A stretch of DNA of 64,000 nucleotides, from assembly GCA_963794155.1 (NCBI GenBank), contig CAWCCX010000010.1:186001-250000 (forward strand). Direction: 5' to 3'. Positions 7,809-17,034 of the stretch are shown piece by piece. Numbering within the stretch: position 1 is the first letter of the stretch; each line of letters begins with the position of its first letter. This DNA comes from Roseiarcus sp963794155 (lineage in GTDB: Bacteria; Pseudomonadota; Alphaproteobacteria; Rhizobiales; Beijerinckiaceae). The notes under the pieces are model-generated. The model saw only the letters and a program-made list of their open reading frames with translations. It ran no database searches and had not been told where the DNA came from. The translations under genes were made by a program, and so were the position numbers.

Positions 7809-9962
7809 TCAACAGGAGGTGAGGGGGTTCCCCTTTCCCTTTCGCGCGCTTCGATAGCCCGTATAGCCAAGCCCCGCGAAGCCCACGAGCATCATTGCCC
7901 AAGTCGAGGGTTCAGGGACCGCGCCACCAACCGCAAAGTCGAAGCCGAAGCCCCCGGCCCCGTTGGCGACGAGATTGTACCCGAAAGTCAGCTCGTCCCC
8001 GATCCCAAAGTCGGAGCCCAAATTGATGACGTTGTCCTGAAAGAAGCTTTCCGCGAGGGCCAAATTTGTGAAGCTCATATTGAGAATCTCGACGCCATCG
8101 GCGTCAACGAAAAAATCCATCGATTGGAACCCGAGGCCATCCGTGAAGCCCGCGTGCTGGTCGTCGATCAGGCCAAGCAGAACATCGCCGCCGTAACCGA
8201 AATCAAATGTCGCACTGGCGCTGTAGGTGTGGCTGGCCCCGCCACCGTCTGAGGCGTAGTTCGCCCCCATGATGGCTGCACCGAATATCATGTCCCGCGG
8301 TCCCAACAACGCGTTGGCGACGTTACTCGCGCCGTCGATCAGCGATGTCGAGTAAGCCTTGTCCGGGTTGCCGACCGCAGAGGCATACGCGGTCTGACCT
8401 GGATTGACGAAGGCCTGACCGGCGCCGCCGGCCTGTGCGATCGCACTGCTGGTCGCCGTGCTGCCGGCCTCAGCGATTGCCGTCGACTGAACCTTCACGT
8501 TGGTGAAGCTGGTGTCCGCTGTCGACTGGGCCTCTCCGCTCGACCCGATGGCCGTCGACAGCGCCTGGGCCAATGCGCCGCGATTGGTCGCGGCGGATGA
8601 CGTCGCATTCGCCGAGCCCAAAGCTCCGGGCGGACCCGCTCCGCCAAAGCCGCCAGCCGATCCGCCGGTGGCGACCGCTATGGCGATCGCCGCCCCGCCG
8701 CCTGCCGCCGACGCTTTGGCCATCGCCGTGGCGCCGCCTCCGTCGCCGCCAGCTCCGGAATATTGATCGAAGCCTCCCTCGCCCCCGGTTGCGATGGCCG
8801 ACGATGATGCGCCGCCCGTGCCGCTGGCCGTCGTCGTGCTGTTTGCGAACGCGTCGCCGCCCGTGCCTGGCATAGCTTCCCAAGACGTTCCGCCCACGCC
8901 ACCGGTCGCACTCGCCGCGGAACTGGCCGAGGCGGAGCCGTTCGATGTGGCGATGCTCGTTGCGTTGGCATCACCGCCCGACACGCCTGGTCCAGCCCCA
9001 AAGTCTAAAAAACTGCCACCGCCTGCGCCGCCGACGGCGCTCGCGGTCGAATTCGCGCCGCCAGAGCCGCTGGAAGTGGCGGCGCTGCGCGCGACTGCGC
9101 TGCCGGCCTCGCCGGCGCTTGTCGCGAGGGATCCTCCGCTACTGCCTCCGGTCGCATTCGCGGACGATGACACGCCGCCTGAACCTGTGGTCTCCGCCGC
9201 GCTGCTGGCGCTTGCGTCGCCGCCTGCCCCGCCAACTACTCCACCTGTCGGACCAGGTCCGTCGAAATCACTAAATCCGCCCAAGCCCGCCGTCGCGCTT
9301 GCCGATGAAGACACCACCCCGGCACCGCTTGAGGTCGCCGTGCCGCTGGCCGTCGCGTTACCCCCAGCGCCTCCACTGGCCTTGTTGAAAAAAGCTCCGC
9401 TGCCTCCCGCGCCACCTTGCGCGGTCGCGTTGCTGGTGACGGGATTGGAGTTCATGTTCTTCGCTGCGCTCGTCGCGTTTGCGTTGCCCCCGGCGCCGCC
9501 ATTGCCGCCAATTTCGGAAAATCCGTTGTTGCCGCCGCCTACGCCGCCCGCCCCGCCAGAAGAATTGGCGTCCGCTTCCGCCGAGGCGGAAATCACGGTA
9601 GTCGCTGATGTCGCGTTTGCGTTGCCCCCGGCGCCGCCATTGCCGGCGACGCCGCCTAAGTTTCCATAGCCACCAGCGCCACCATTTCCCGCAGCCGCCG
9701 TGGCCGAATTCGATGCGTCGCTGTTCGGTACCGAATAGCCTGCGTCGGCGTTTGCCGGCAAACCGTCGCCGCCGGGCTGGCCATTGGGGTCGCCCGGCGG
9801 ACTCGCCCCGTCTGCGCCGTTTGCGCCGTCCAATGAGCCCGGCACTGTGGGAACGATAACGGTTTCCGCACGAACTTGGGGGACGCCCGCCGTCACAACG
9901 GCCAGCGGCAGCGAGCTGGCCGCCAGCAGCCGCGTCAAAAACGAACGTTCGATTGCCCGCAT
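7809..9962 (-). CDS. Large Gly/Ala/Ser-rich repeat protein with PEP-CTERM anchor
   Basis: This 717-residue protein has three parts. The first is a signal peptide (LLAASSLPLAVVTAGVPQVRA). The second is a low-complexity body of about 500 residues made of degenerate 40-45-residue units rich in GGAGG, ATGG and SSA motifs. The third is a non-repetitive domain of about 170 residues (FDFGYGGDVLLGLIDDQ onward). It ends in PEPSTWAMMLVGFAGLG, a hydrophobic helix and a basic tail. PEP-CTERM proteins are processed by exosortases and are linked to surface polysaccharide or floc matrix. No exosortase gene is in the window. ATG 9962 was chosen over a GTG three codons upstream. Confidence 0.88.
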   Translation of the reverse strand: MRAIERSFLTRLLAASSLPLAVVTAGVPQVRAETVIVPTVPGSLDGANGADGASPPGDPNGQPGGDGLPANADAGYSVPNSDASNSATAAAGNGGAGGYGNLGGVAGNGGAGGNANATSATTVISASAEADANSSGGAGGVGGGNNGFSEIGGNGGAGGNANATSAAKNMNSNPVTSNATAQGGAGGSGAFFNKASGGAGGNATASGTATSSGAGVVSSSASATAGLGGFSDFDGPGPTGGVVGGAGGDASASSAAETTGSGGVSSSANATGGSSGGSLATSAGEAGSAVARSAATSSGSGGANSTASAVGGAGGGSFLDFGAGPGVSGGDANATSIATSNGSASASSAASATGGVGGTSWEAMPGTGGDAFANSTTTASGTGGASSSAIATGGEGGFDQYSGAGGDGGGATAMAKASAAGGGAAIAIAVATGGSAGGFGGAGPPGALGSANATSSAATNRGALAQALSTAIGSSGEAQSTADTSFTNVKVQSTAIAEAGSTATSSAIAQAGGAGQAFVNPGQTAYASAVGNPDKAYSTSLIDGASNVANALLGPRDMIFGAAIMGANYASDGGGASHTYSASATFDFGYGGDVLLGLIDDQHAGFTDGLGFQSMDFFVDADGVEILNMSFTNLALAESFFQDNVINLGSDFGIGDELTFGYNLVANGAGGFGFDFAVGGAVPEPSTWAMMLVGFAGLGYTGYRSARKGKGNPLTSC

Positions 9963-10024
9963 AGCCGCCACCGCCTTCCGGCTGCCTGCTCCCGGACCGG
10001 ACCGGCCGTCTCTTTCCGGCCGGC

Positions 10025-10432
10025 CTACGACCAGAACCGAACCTCGGCTGGGTGGTCGAAAGGAAATTCCGCCACTTCGGTCACCACGCCCTTCTCGACC
10101 TTGAAAACCAGCACCGACTTGGTGTCCACCGTCTTTCCCTTCCGCTCGCCCCTGTTCCTGTGCAGGGCGAATACGTGATCGCCGGACGCGGCGACCGTCT
10201 GCAGTTCGGCGCGCACCGTGCCTTGGGTTTCGTTAGCGAGCTGACCAAAGAACCCCAAGATGGCCTGAAGGCCTCGGTAATTTCCGGGCAATACGCCCGC
10301 TCCGACCGAATGCCAGATCGCGTTCGGCGTGAACAGCGTCTTCAGCGTCTCAATATCGCCTTTCGCGAAGGCTTCGTAGCCGCGCCGCACAACGGCGACG
10401 TTTTGGGTTTCAGTCGCGCCCGTCCCACTCAT
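10025..10432 (-). CDS. NTF2-like / SnoaL-fold protein
   Basis: This 135-residue protein begins at ATG 10432 behind a strong gggaggga ribosome site. The sequence NVAVVRRGYEAFAKGDIETL followed by LFTPNAIWHSVG is the typical opening of SnoaL-like NTF2-superfamily proteins. The C-terminal half has the curved beta-sheet strands (KSVLVFKVEKG, VTEVAEFPFDHP). Members are small-molecule isomerases, hydrolases or ligand carriers, and the precise function cannot be told from the sequence. It is divergent from the YCII gene across about 270 bases, which include a short perfect hairpin (CCTCGG-CTGAA-CCGAGG) at about 10490. Confidence 0.8.
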   Translation of the reverse strand: MSGTGATETQNVAVVRRGYEAFAKGDIETLKTLFTPNAIWHSVGAGVLPGNYRGLQAILGFFGQLANETQGTVRAELQTVAASGDHVFALHRNRGERKGKTVDTKSVLVFKVEKGVVTEVAEFPFDHPAEVRFWS

Positions 10433-10702
10433 GTCCGTTCCCTCCCTATGTAGTGAACCGGGGTTCTCTCGATATATTTTCCTCGGCTGAACCGAGGTTA
10501 ATTGAGGGTTTGCCGACTGCAACCTCTGCCCGGCTCTTTGCAGCGCCGCCGGCGCGCCCTGCCGATCCCTCAAAAGACGACCGGAGAACTGAATTGGCAG
10601 CTTTGCGCATTTTGTTCGCCGCCCTCTGTCGAAACACCGAACGCTCAATCGTCTTTGCACTGAGCGCGGCGCTTCGGCCGCGCGCCCTCAAGGAGCAGAA
10701 CG

Positions 10703-11050
10703 ATGCAGTACCTGCTGATGATTCACAACGACGAGAAGACGATCCTTGGCGCGTCGCCGGAACAGAATGGGGCGCGTCTGGCGGCTTACGGCTCTTACAT
10801 GAAGGCGATGGCGGACGCGGGCGTGAGCAAGGGCGGCCAGCGCCTGCATCCGAGCGCGACCGCGACCACCGTCCGGGTCAAGAACGGCAAGACCTCAGTG
10901 CTGAACGGCCCCTATGCCGAGGTCAAGGAGCAGCTCGGCGGCTATTTCCTCATCGACGCGCCCGATCTCGACCAGGCGATTTCCTGGGCGGCGCGCTGCC
11001 CCGGCGCTCAGGATGGGGCGATCGAAGTGCGGCCGATCTGGGAGATGTAA
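10703..11050 (+). CDS. YCII-related (DGPF-type) domain protein
   Basis: This 115-residue protein is a full-length YCII-related domain: MQYLLMIHNDE at the start, then TTVRVKNGKTSVLNGPYAEVKEQLGGYFLI and the terminal AIEVRPIWEM. It has an aaggagc ribosome site. Genes of this family commonly sit beside an ECF sigma factor with a C-terminal DUF6596-like extension, as here (11500-12808). The pairing suggests the YCII protein is a partner or target in that regulatory unit (known association; mechanism unclear). Enzymatic activity has been shown for only some YCII proteins, so none is assigned. Confidence 0.85.
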   Translation: MQYLLMIHNDEKTILGASPEQNGARLAAYGSYMKAMADAGVSKGGQRLHPSATATTVRVKNGKTSVLNGPYAEVKEQLGGYFLIDAPDLDQAISWAARCPGAQDGAIEVRPIWEM

Positions 11051-11499
11051 GGGCGCCGCGCGTCATGAGCGGGCCGGACGGCAATGACCGGGTTCGAGAA
11101 GCAGGCGGTATTCTACCGCGGATATCTGATCGATGATCGCAGTCTGATCCCGCTGACGCGGGCCTTGGCGACGATTGTCGGCCTTTGGCTTCTCGTATAC
11201 TTGGTTGGGGTCGTCGGCCCGCACGCTCCGACGGCCGCGCACGTCGCGCATGTGTCCTTTCTCGCGTCCGGGGCTCAATGACTGCGGGCGAGCGCTGGCA
11301 GATTCGACCAGCGCGGGCCATTGCTGGCAAGCTCTGGCCATTGCATATGTGCTGCTTTTCATATCAGTTGATTACGATAGATTGCTAATGTTAGACAGGA
11401 GCATCGCCGCGCAATAAGATCGGCCGCCAAACTAAACGTGCTCGCAGTCTCGCGGGCCGTCTCGCCCACGTTGCAGAAAAAGGCGCCCAAGCCATTGAA
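11051..11499. other. Intergenic stretch without a supported gene
   Basis: About 450 bases separate the YCII gene and the sigma factor gene. A 65-codon frame at 11084-11281 encodes a peptide with one hydrophobic segment, but it lacks a clear ribosome site and family resemblance. The lower-GC part from about 11340 to 11500 may hold the sigma gene promoter, although I could not place convincing -35 and -10 boxes. Confidence 0.4.
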
Positions 11500-12808
11500 A
11501 TGATCGTGTCGGACGCAAAAACGCACACCCAAGCCGATGCATTATCGACCGGCCTGCCGATGACCCGGCGCCATGAAGCCGACGCCCGCGCCGCGGCGGC
11601 GCGGGTCGCCCGCGAAAGCTACGGCAAGCTCGTGGCCTACCTCGCTGCCGCCTCGCGCGACGTGCCCGGGGCCGAGGATGCGCTCGCCGACGCCTTCGCC
11701 GCCGCGCTTGCCGTCTGGCCGACGCAAGGCGTGCCCCTGAACCCGGAAGGCTGGCTCGCGACTGCGGCGCGGCGGCGGCTGATCGACGCCGCGCGCCGAC
11801 GCCGCAGCGCGGACGCAGCTACAGACGCGCTCCTCATGATCGACGCCGACCTCAAGGAGGCGGCGGAAGCTTCCGCCTCGATCCCCGATCGGCGCCTGGC
11901 GCTGATGTTTGCCTGCGCTCATCCGGCGATTGAGGAATCGGTCCGCGCGCCGTTGATGCTCCAGACAATTCTCGGCCTCGACGCGGCGGCGATCGGATCT
12001 GCCTTCCTGGTCTCGCCGGCCGCCATGGGTCAGCGTCTGACCCGCGCCAAGGCGAAGATCCGCCTCGCCGGAGTGCCGTTCAGGATCCCCGAGCGGGAGG
12101 ATTTGCCGGCGCGAACTCGGGGTCGCGCTGGAGGCGATTTACGCTGCGTTTTCGCACGGCTGGGCGGAGGCGTTCGCCGACGACCCGCGCGGGCGCAATC
12201 TCGCCGAGGAGGCGATCTGGCTCGGCCGCGTCGTCGTCTCGCTCGCCCCGGACGAGCCCGAGGCGATGGGGCTATTGGCGCTGATGCTCTACGCCCATGC
12301 GCGACGCGCAGCGCGGCGCGACGCCGCCGGGCGCTACGTGCCGCTGAGCGACCAGGACACGCGGTCATGGGATGAGGCGGCGATCGAGGAAGCGGAACGG
12401 CTGCTCAGGGCTGCAGGCGCGCTCGGCGCGCCGGGGCGCTTCCAGCTCGAGGCCGCCGTCCAGTCCGTGCACGCCGCCCGCCGGCTGACCGAAGCGACCG
12501 ACTGGCCTGCGATTCACCTCCTCTACGACGCGCTCTACGCCCTCACCGGGTCTCCGGTGGTCGCGGTCAACCGCGCCGCGGCGGCGGCGCAAACGCGCGG
12601 GGCTGCGGCGGGGCTCAAGCTGCTCGAGGAGGTCGGAGCGGAAGGCGGCCTCGACGGGTTCGAACCCTATTGGGTTGCGCGAGCCGACCTCTGCGCCAAG
12701 GCGGGCGAAATCGACGAAGCGCGCCGCGCCTATGCCCAGGCGATCGGCTTGCAGACCGATCCGGCGGCGCGCGCGTTTCTCATCGAGCGCCTGGCGGCGC
12801 TGGCGTGA
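11500..12808 (+). CDS. ECF-type RNA polymerase sigma factor with C-terminal extension (frameshifted)
   Basis: Sigma region 2 is recognisable in SYGKLVAYLAAASRDVPGAE and in the NPEGWLATAARRRLIDAARR helix. A weak region 4 lies around LGLDAAAIGSAFLVS. The long C-terminal half (about 240 residues) is the TPR-like extension typical of the YCII-linked ECF group. The frame breaks at 12114-12115. Removing one A from GAACTC restores EDLPARLGVALEAIYAAFSHGW and joins the two frames into about 435 residues. ATG 11500 is used; ATG 11560 is an equally plausible start, since neither has a strong ribosome site. As given, the protein would lose its C-terminal extension. Confidence 0.85.
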
Positions 12809-12813
12809 GGCCT

Positions 12814-13362
12814 TCAGGCGACAAGGCGCCAGAGACCCGGATAGGACTGGACAAACCCGTTCGGGGCGACTTCCAAGAGCGCCTGATACGGAATTGTCGG
12901 CGCCTCGTACCAATAGGATGCCTCGCCGCGCCGTTCATAGGTCTGGGGCAATTCGATCAGCGAGGCGCTGTCCAGATCGAACCATACGACAGGGAGATCG
13001 GCCCTCTCGCCGGTGGCGAGCGCCATTCGCATCAGCTGCAGCGCGTTTGTCGCCGGGGTGAAGCCGTAATCGAGATCGACCAGATGCTCGAGGCCATTGA
13101 CCGGGACGCCGTTTAGGGTCCAGCTCCCCTCCTCGCGCCGGATCTCGCTGCGGATCGTCTGCTCGCCGAGAAAGCCGCTTACGAGTCCCCGTTTGGTTTC
13201 CCAGCGCGCGTCTGTTTCCACCTGGTAGGCGACACTCGCGGGTCCAATCTCGTGTTCGAAGGCGACCGCGCCCTCTAGAAGCCAGCCGTCGCCTTTGGGC
13301 CGCAACAGCGCCGCGTCGCGGCCCGCCCGATCGAGCCGTTCCCACGCCGCAAATTCACTCAC
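12814..13362 (-). CDS. Putative glycolipid-binding domain protein
   Basis: This 182-residue protein begins at GTG 13362, four bases into the end of the upstream SDR gene (GTGA overlap), which implies translational coupling. The sequence (FAAWERLD, AFEHEIGPASVAYQVETDARWETKR, GSWTLNGVPVNGLEHLVDLDYGFTPATN) matches the general pattern of the bacterial putative glycolipid-binding family: an antiparallel beta domain with W, DLD and TNAL motifs. No signal peptide or membrane helix is present. The biochemical role of the family is poorly known. Coupling to an NAD-dependent epimerase could point to nucleotide-sugar or lipid-sugar chemistry, but that is inference only. Confidence 0.72.
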   Translation of the reverse strand: MSEFAAWERLDRAGRDAALLRPKGDGWLLEGAVAFEHEIGPASVAYQVETDARWETKRGLVSGFLGEQTIRSEIRREEGSWTLNGVPVNGLEHLVDLDYGFTPATNALQLMRMALATGERADLPVVWFDLDSASLIELPQTYERRGEASYWYEAPTIPYQALLEVAPNGFVQSYPGLWRLVA

Positions 13363-14354
13363 CTCGAGCTTCCCGCTACCGGATAGGGCGCGCCGGCAAA
13401 TTTCTCGCCATGATAGCCCTTCGCGCCGATCAGCTTCGCGAGTGGGCCACGGACGTCGTCGCTTGCGCGCAGGCGCTCCACAATTGCGGCGAAATCCCAC
13501 TTCGGCCGCCAGCCGAGCTCGCGTCGGGCGAGCGCATTGTCGTAGACGCGGTCGATGCTCGGGAAGATGCGCCAGCCACGGCGCGCATATTCGCCCTCCC
13601 ACCCCGGCGCCCGGAGGCTGACGACGGCGGGCGCATCGACCCGGAGGCGGGCGCAGTCCTGGGGCAGGAACGGCGTCGTCGCGCTGACGATGTACCTGCC
13701 AAAGCCGAGCTCGGGCGCCCGCTTCTCCGCCAGAAGATGCGCGTCCACGACGTCCTCGATCGCGACCCGGCGAAAGAGATATTCGTTGGCCTTCGAATTG
13801 TTGTCGGCGTAAGCCGCGCGCACCTCCGGATCGTCGTCCGCTTCGGGAAAAAAGCGCGAGGTTCTGAGCACGATCGAAGGCAGGCCCTCGTTGCGGTGGA
13901 ACAATTGGCAGAGGTCCTCGGCGGCGGTCTTGGTGACGCCATAGATGTTCTTTGGGACCGGCGCCACCCGCTCGTCGATCCACGCGGCGGGGGCGCCCGG
14001 CGGGGGCTTCAGCGCGTCGCCGAACGCGCTGGTCGTCGAGGTCATCACAAAGGCGCGGACGCGAGCGCGCGCCGCCGCCTCAAGGAGGACGAGCGTTCCC
14101 TTGACGTTCGTCTCGACGAACGCCGCCCGCGCATGGGTCGCGACATGAGGCTTGTGCAGCGTCGCCGCATGGAAAACCGTGTCGGCGCCGTCGATGCAGC
14201 GGGCGACCCAGGCGCGGTCGGCGATCGAGCCGACCTCGTCAGTGAACGGCCCAGGAATGATGTCGAGCCCGACCGCCGCGCGGCCGGAGGCGCGCAGCGT
14301 GCGCATCAGCCCTTCGCCCAGATGGCCTGAACTGCCGGTGACGAGCACGGTCAT
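13359..14354 (-). CDS. NAD-dependent epimerase/dehydratase (extended SDR)
   Basis: This 331-residue protein has the Rossmann motif TGSSGHLGEGL at residues 6-16, a DTVFHAA strand, TSTTSAFG (catalytic Ser/Thr) and the active-site YGVTK at about residue 140. The C-terminus (RRELGWRPKWDF) fits UDP-glucose 4-epimerase-like enzymes. The exact sugar or alcohol substrate cannot be determined. It is the first gene of a two-gene unit, with the glycolipid-binding-domain gene overlapping its stop codon. Length is normal for the family and the frame is intact. Confidence 0.88.
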   Translation of the reverse strand: MTVLVTGSSGHLGEGLMRTLRASGRAAVGLDIIPGPFTDEVGSIADRAWVARCIDGADTVFHAATLHKPHVATHARAAFVETNVKGTLVLLEAAARARVRAFVMTSTTSAFGDALKPPPGAPAAWIDERVAPVPKNIYGVTKTAAEDLCQLFHRNEGLPSIVLRTSRFFPEADDDPEVRAAYADNNSKANEYLFRRVAIEDVVDAHLLAEKRAPELGFGRYIVSATTPFLPQDCARLRVDAPAVVSLRAPGWEGEYARRGWRIFPSIDRVYDNALARRELGWRPKWDFAAIVERLRASDDVRGPLAKLIGAKGYHGEKFAGAPYPVAGSSR

Positions 14355-14678
14355 TCTTGCGCCGATCGGTCAAAATTCCCTCCGCCTTTTAGGTCGGAGA
14401 GGTCGGCGCATCAACGCGACCGGCGCGGGCTCTTCGGTTCGGCCGCAGTCAAGCGCGCGAGAGGGCCGGTCAATGATTAAAGTGCGGGGGGCGAAAGCTG
14501 AGTTGCGCAAGCAGCAGTCATTCGCGACGGCATGTAGGTCAAATCGACCCCGAACGCGGAAGACATCGCCGCGTCCACGAGGCCAATTTTTTCGCTGCCA
14601 ACGAATTTGGCCGAGCGGAAGAACGAAACGAGGAATGGAGAGGATGGAAGGCCGGGCGCTACCCCGGCCTCTGCAATG
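14355..14678. other. Intergenic stretch without a supported gene
   Basis: About 320 bases lie between the divergent SDR start and the small His/Lys-rich gene. Short frames are present on both strands, but none has family resemblance or a convincing start. The promoter of the SDR gene should lie near 14355-14420. Nothing else is recognised. Confidence 0.4.
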
Positions 14679-14873
14679 CTACTTCTGCGATGAGCTTTTC
14701 GCGTGAGCCGCATCGGAGGCTCCGCTGGCGACCTTGGAGTGCTTCTGAGCCTCCGTCGCGTGCTCGTTACCCTTCATGTGGTCGTTCTTGCCGTGAAACT
14801 CCGCGGCAGCGCGATGTGACTTGGCTGCGCTCTCGTGGTGTTCGGCCGCTTTTGTGTGTGCTTGATTGGGCAT
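14679..14873 (-). CDS. Small His/Lys/Ala-rich hydrophilic protein
   Basis: This 64-residue protein begins at ATG 14873 behind gggaga. It is strongly hydrophilic and rich in histidine, lysine and alanine (MPNQAHTKAAEHHESAAKSH, then repeated E/A/K-H pairs), and should form a charged helix. Similar short proteins with repeated AAxxH patterns are common in rhizobia and methylotrophs, and are often thought to be stress-related or metal-binding, though no function is established. No membrane segment or cysteine is present. The true start is taken at residue 18 of the longer open frame because of the ribosome site. Confidence 0.65.
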   Translation of the reverse strand: MPNQAHTKAAEHHESAAKSHRAAAEFHGKNDHMKGNEHATEAQKHSKVASGASDAAHAKSSSQK

Positions 14874-15045
14874 GTGGGTCTCCCGTCGTCCGGGAACTTC
14901 CCGGTTCATCACCAGCGGCCTCAATAGTGTTCACAGCAAGTGCGTTTGTTGTTTTTAAAGAGTGGAATTGGCTAGTGAGCCAGTTTTAGGGTCGCAAAGG
15001 AAATTTTGCTGGCCAAACAGGCGCAATTGGCGCATAATAGAAACT

Positions 15046-15243
15046 ATGAGAGACAGCGCCGTATTCACGACCGACGTGGTGAAAGACGTCGGGAATCCCA
15101 GTCGCTACCGCTGGAATATTTACGATAATAAGAAGGTGCGAGACAAATCCTTCTACTCCTTTGCGACAAAGCGCGAAGCCCAGACCGATGCGGATAAGTT
15201 TGTCCGAAAGCTCAATGCGATTTGGCCCGCCTCAAAAGAATGA
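15046..15243 (+). CDS. Small hypothetical protein
   Basis: This 65-residue basic protein starts MRDSAVFTTDVVKDV. It is of mixed charge with a central SRYRWNIYDNKKVRDKS segment and a conserved-looking helix (ATKREAQTDADKFVRKLN). Related short proteins with a W.....F.T...A...A pattern are common in Hyphomicrobiales and are mostly unnamed. Base composition here (14940-15250) is lower in GC than the neighbours, which may mark recent acquisition or just an intergenic setting. The ribosome site is weak. Function unknown. Confidence 0.55.
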   Translation: MRDSAVFTTDVVKDVGNPSRYRWNIYDNKKVRDKSFYSFATKREAQTDADKFVRKLNAIWPASKE

Positions 15244-15357
15244 AAGCCAGCGAATTCAGCGTCTCGACCGCGTTTATTTGAAGCCGCGGGTCGACGAATC
15301 AAGAAACCGGGCGTAAGGATGCGCGCGGCAAATCGATTGCCCAAGGGATCCCAAAGC

Positions 15358-15774
15358 ATGGGCGCATCAAGTCCGATCGAACTGGCCGCAGAGATGGTGG
15401 CGGCCTTCGTTTCGAATAACCCTTTGCCAAAGAGCGAGCTGCCCGCTCTGATTCATGCGTTGCACGCAACTATGACAAGGCTCGCAGGCGAGCCGAAGAG
15501 CGCGCCGGCGCCAGTCGAGCCGAAAGCGCCCGCTGTGCCAATTCGAAGATCGATCACGCCGGAATTTTTGATCTGTCTCGAGGACGGCAAACGATTCAAG
15601 TCCATGCGGCGTCACTTGGCGGGGCTGGGCCTGACGCCGGATCAATATCGCCAGAAATGGAACCTGCCGGCTGACTATCCGATGGTCGCGCCCAACTACG
15701 CGGCGCAAAGGTCGGCGATGGCGAAAAAGATCGGACTTGGCCGGACGAATCCGGCGCGCTCCGTCAGGTCGTAG
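15358..15774 (+). CDS. MucR/Ros family zinc-finger transcriptional regulator
   Basis: This 138-residue protein starts at ATG 15358 behind aaggga. It has the standard MucR layout: an N-terminal helix (IELAAEMVAAFVSNN), a Pro/Ala-rich linker, and the C-terminal DNA-binding part SITPEFLICLEDGKRFKSMR, with RRHLAGLGLTPDQYRQKW and the LPADYPMVAPNYA tail. Cys and His in C...D/E...H...  positions form the Ros-type zinc finger. MucR proteins are alphaproteobacterial global regulators of exopolysaccharide, motility and cell-cycle genes, binding AT-rich DNA. Target genes cannot be read from the window, although PEP-CTERM genes nearby would be plausible. Confidence 0.9.
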   Translation: MGASSPIELAAEMVAAFVSNNPLPKSELPALIHALHATMTRLAGEPKSAPAPVEPKAPAVPIRRSITPEFLICLEDGKRFKSMRRHLAGLGLTPDQYRQKWNLPADYPMVAPNYAAQRSAMAKKIGLGRTNPARSVRS

Positions 15775-15844
15775 GCGTCCCGTATTCGTCTGCTGCGCAC
15801 GCAGCGCGCTCGCGATCCAACCGCGGCGCGCTGCGGCCGCATCA

Positions 15845-16960
15845 TCAGAGCTGCTCGAAGCCGATCTTGCCGTCGGCGCCCTTCTTCCACACGTACCACA
15901 CATAGTCGACGGTCGTGCGGTCGCCCTTCTTGTCATAGGCGATGGGGCCGATCACGGTGTTGAAGGTCATGCCGGAGTGCATGGCTTCGGCGACCTTCTT
16001 AGGATCGAGCGACTTCGCCTTTTCCGCCGCCTGCTTGATGATCTGGACCGCGGCGTAGGAGTAGAGCGTATAGCCCTGCGGGTCGAAGCCCTTGGCCTTG
16101 AACGCGGCGACTGCGTCCTGCGCGTTCGGGTTCTTGCGCGGCTCCGGGCCGAAGGTCATCAGCGTGCCCTCGACGCCCGGGCCGCCGATCGCCGCAAACT
16201 CGGTATCGGTGATGCCGTCGCCAGAGATCATCACCGTGTTCATGCCTTGATCTCGCATCTGGCGGACGATGAGCCCGCCCTCGGTGTGCAGGCCGCCCCA
16301 CATCAGATAGTCGGCGCCGGCCTCCTTGATCTTGGAGACGATCGCCGAATAGTCCTTCTCGCCGGTGTTGACGCCTTCGTAGAGGACTTCCTTGACACCC
16401 ATCTTGTGCATGTTGTCGAGCGCGGCGTCGGCAAGCCCCTTGCCGTAGGTCGTCTTGTCGTGGACGACCGCGATCTTCCTGCCCTTGAGCTTGTCGCGGG
16501 CGAGCTCCGCCCAGACCATGCCTTGCTGATCGTCGCGGCCGCAGGTGCGGAACGCGTCCCACAACATCCGGTCGGTGACCTTGGGATTTGTCGCCGAGGG
16601 CGTGATAAACAGGACGCCGTTCTCGGAATAGACATCGGACGCCGGGATCGTCACGCCGGAATTAAAATGGCCGACGACGAACTTCACGCCGTCGCCGACG
16701 AACTTGTTGGCGACCGACACGCCCTGTTTGGGATCGGATACGTCATCGCCCGGCTCGACTTCGATTTTCTGTCCAAGGATGCCGCCGGCCTTGTTGATGT
16801 CTTCGGCCGCCTGGTTCACGCCCTGGTTCAGTTGGGCCCCGAACGCCGCGTTGGCCCCGGTGATCGGCCCGGCGACACCGATCTTGATCTGCGCCTGCGC
16901 CGCGCCCGCAAGCCAGAGCGACAAGGCTACCGGAATGGCTTTCAGAACGATGGTCCGCAC
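15845..16960 (-). CDS. livK: Branched-chain amino acid-type ABC transporter substrate-binding protein
   Basis: This 371-residue periplasmic binding protein has a signal peptide (VALSLWLAGAAQAQ) followed by IKIGVAGPITGANAAFGAQL, the standard LivK/Leu-Ile-Val-binding opening. The two-lobed periplasmic-binding fold continues with FVVGHFNSGVTIPASDVY and AVVHDKTTYGKGLADA. The substrate may be branched-chain amino acids or other small amides or acids; the fold alone does not tell. It is a lone binding-protein gene. The only permease nearby is the divergent LivH fusion at 17670, and no ATPase gene is in the window. Confidence 0.9.
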   Translation of the reverse strand: MRTIVLKAIPVALSLWLAGAAQAQIKIGVAGPITGANAAFGAQLNQGVNQAAEDINKAGGILGQKIEVEPGDDVSDPKQGVSVANKFVGDGVKFVVGHFNSGVTIPASDVYSENGVLFITPSATNPKVTDRMLWDAFRTCGRDDQQGMVWAELARDKLKGRKIAVVHDKTTYGKGLADAALDNMHKMGVKEVLYEGVNTGEKDYSAIVSKIKEAGADYLMWGGLHTEGGLIVRQMRDQGMNTVMISGDGITDTEFAAIGGPGVEGTLMTFGPEPRKNPNAQDAVAAFKAKGFDPQGYTLYSYAAVQIIKQAAEKAKSLDPKKVAEAMHSGMTFNTVIGPIAYDKKGDRTTVDYVWYVWKKGADGKIGFEQL

Positions 16961-17034
16961 GATAACCTCCCATATCAGATTGAAGGGTTAGCTTGCGGAG
17001 ACTAGCCGCGGAGGATTAACCTGTAAAGAGCAGA

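Noticed and set aside
8400..9700. Tandem DNA repeats resembling a CRISPR or VNTR array
   Set aside because: The repetition is irregular and follows codons of the Gly/Ala/Ser-rich PEP-CTERM protein; there are no constant direct repeats with unique spacers.
11084..11281. A 65-codon frame with one hydrophobic segment
   Set aside because: No ribosome site, no family resemblance, and it lies in an otherwise empty gap.
12657..12667. GGTTCGAACCC, resembling a tRNA T-arm
   Set aside because: It lies inside the sigma factor coding frame and no acceptor stem or anticodon arm can be built around it.
14477..14713. A 78-codon minus-strand frame
   Set aside because: It overlaps the end of the better supported small His/Lys-rich gene and shows no coding features.
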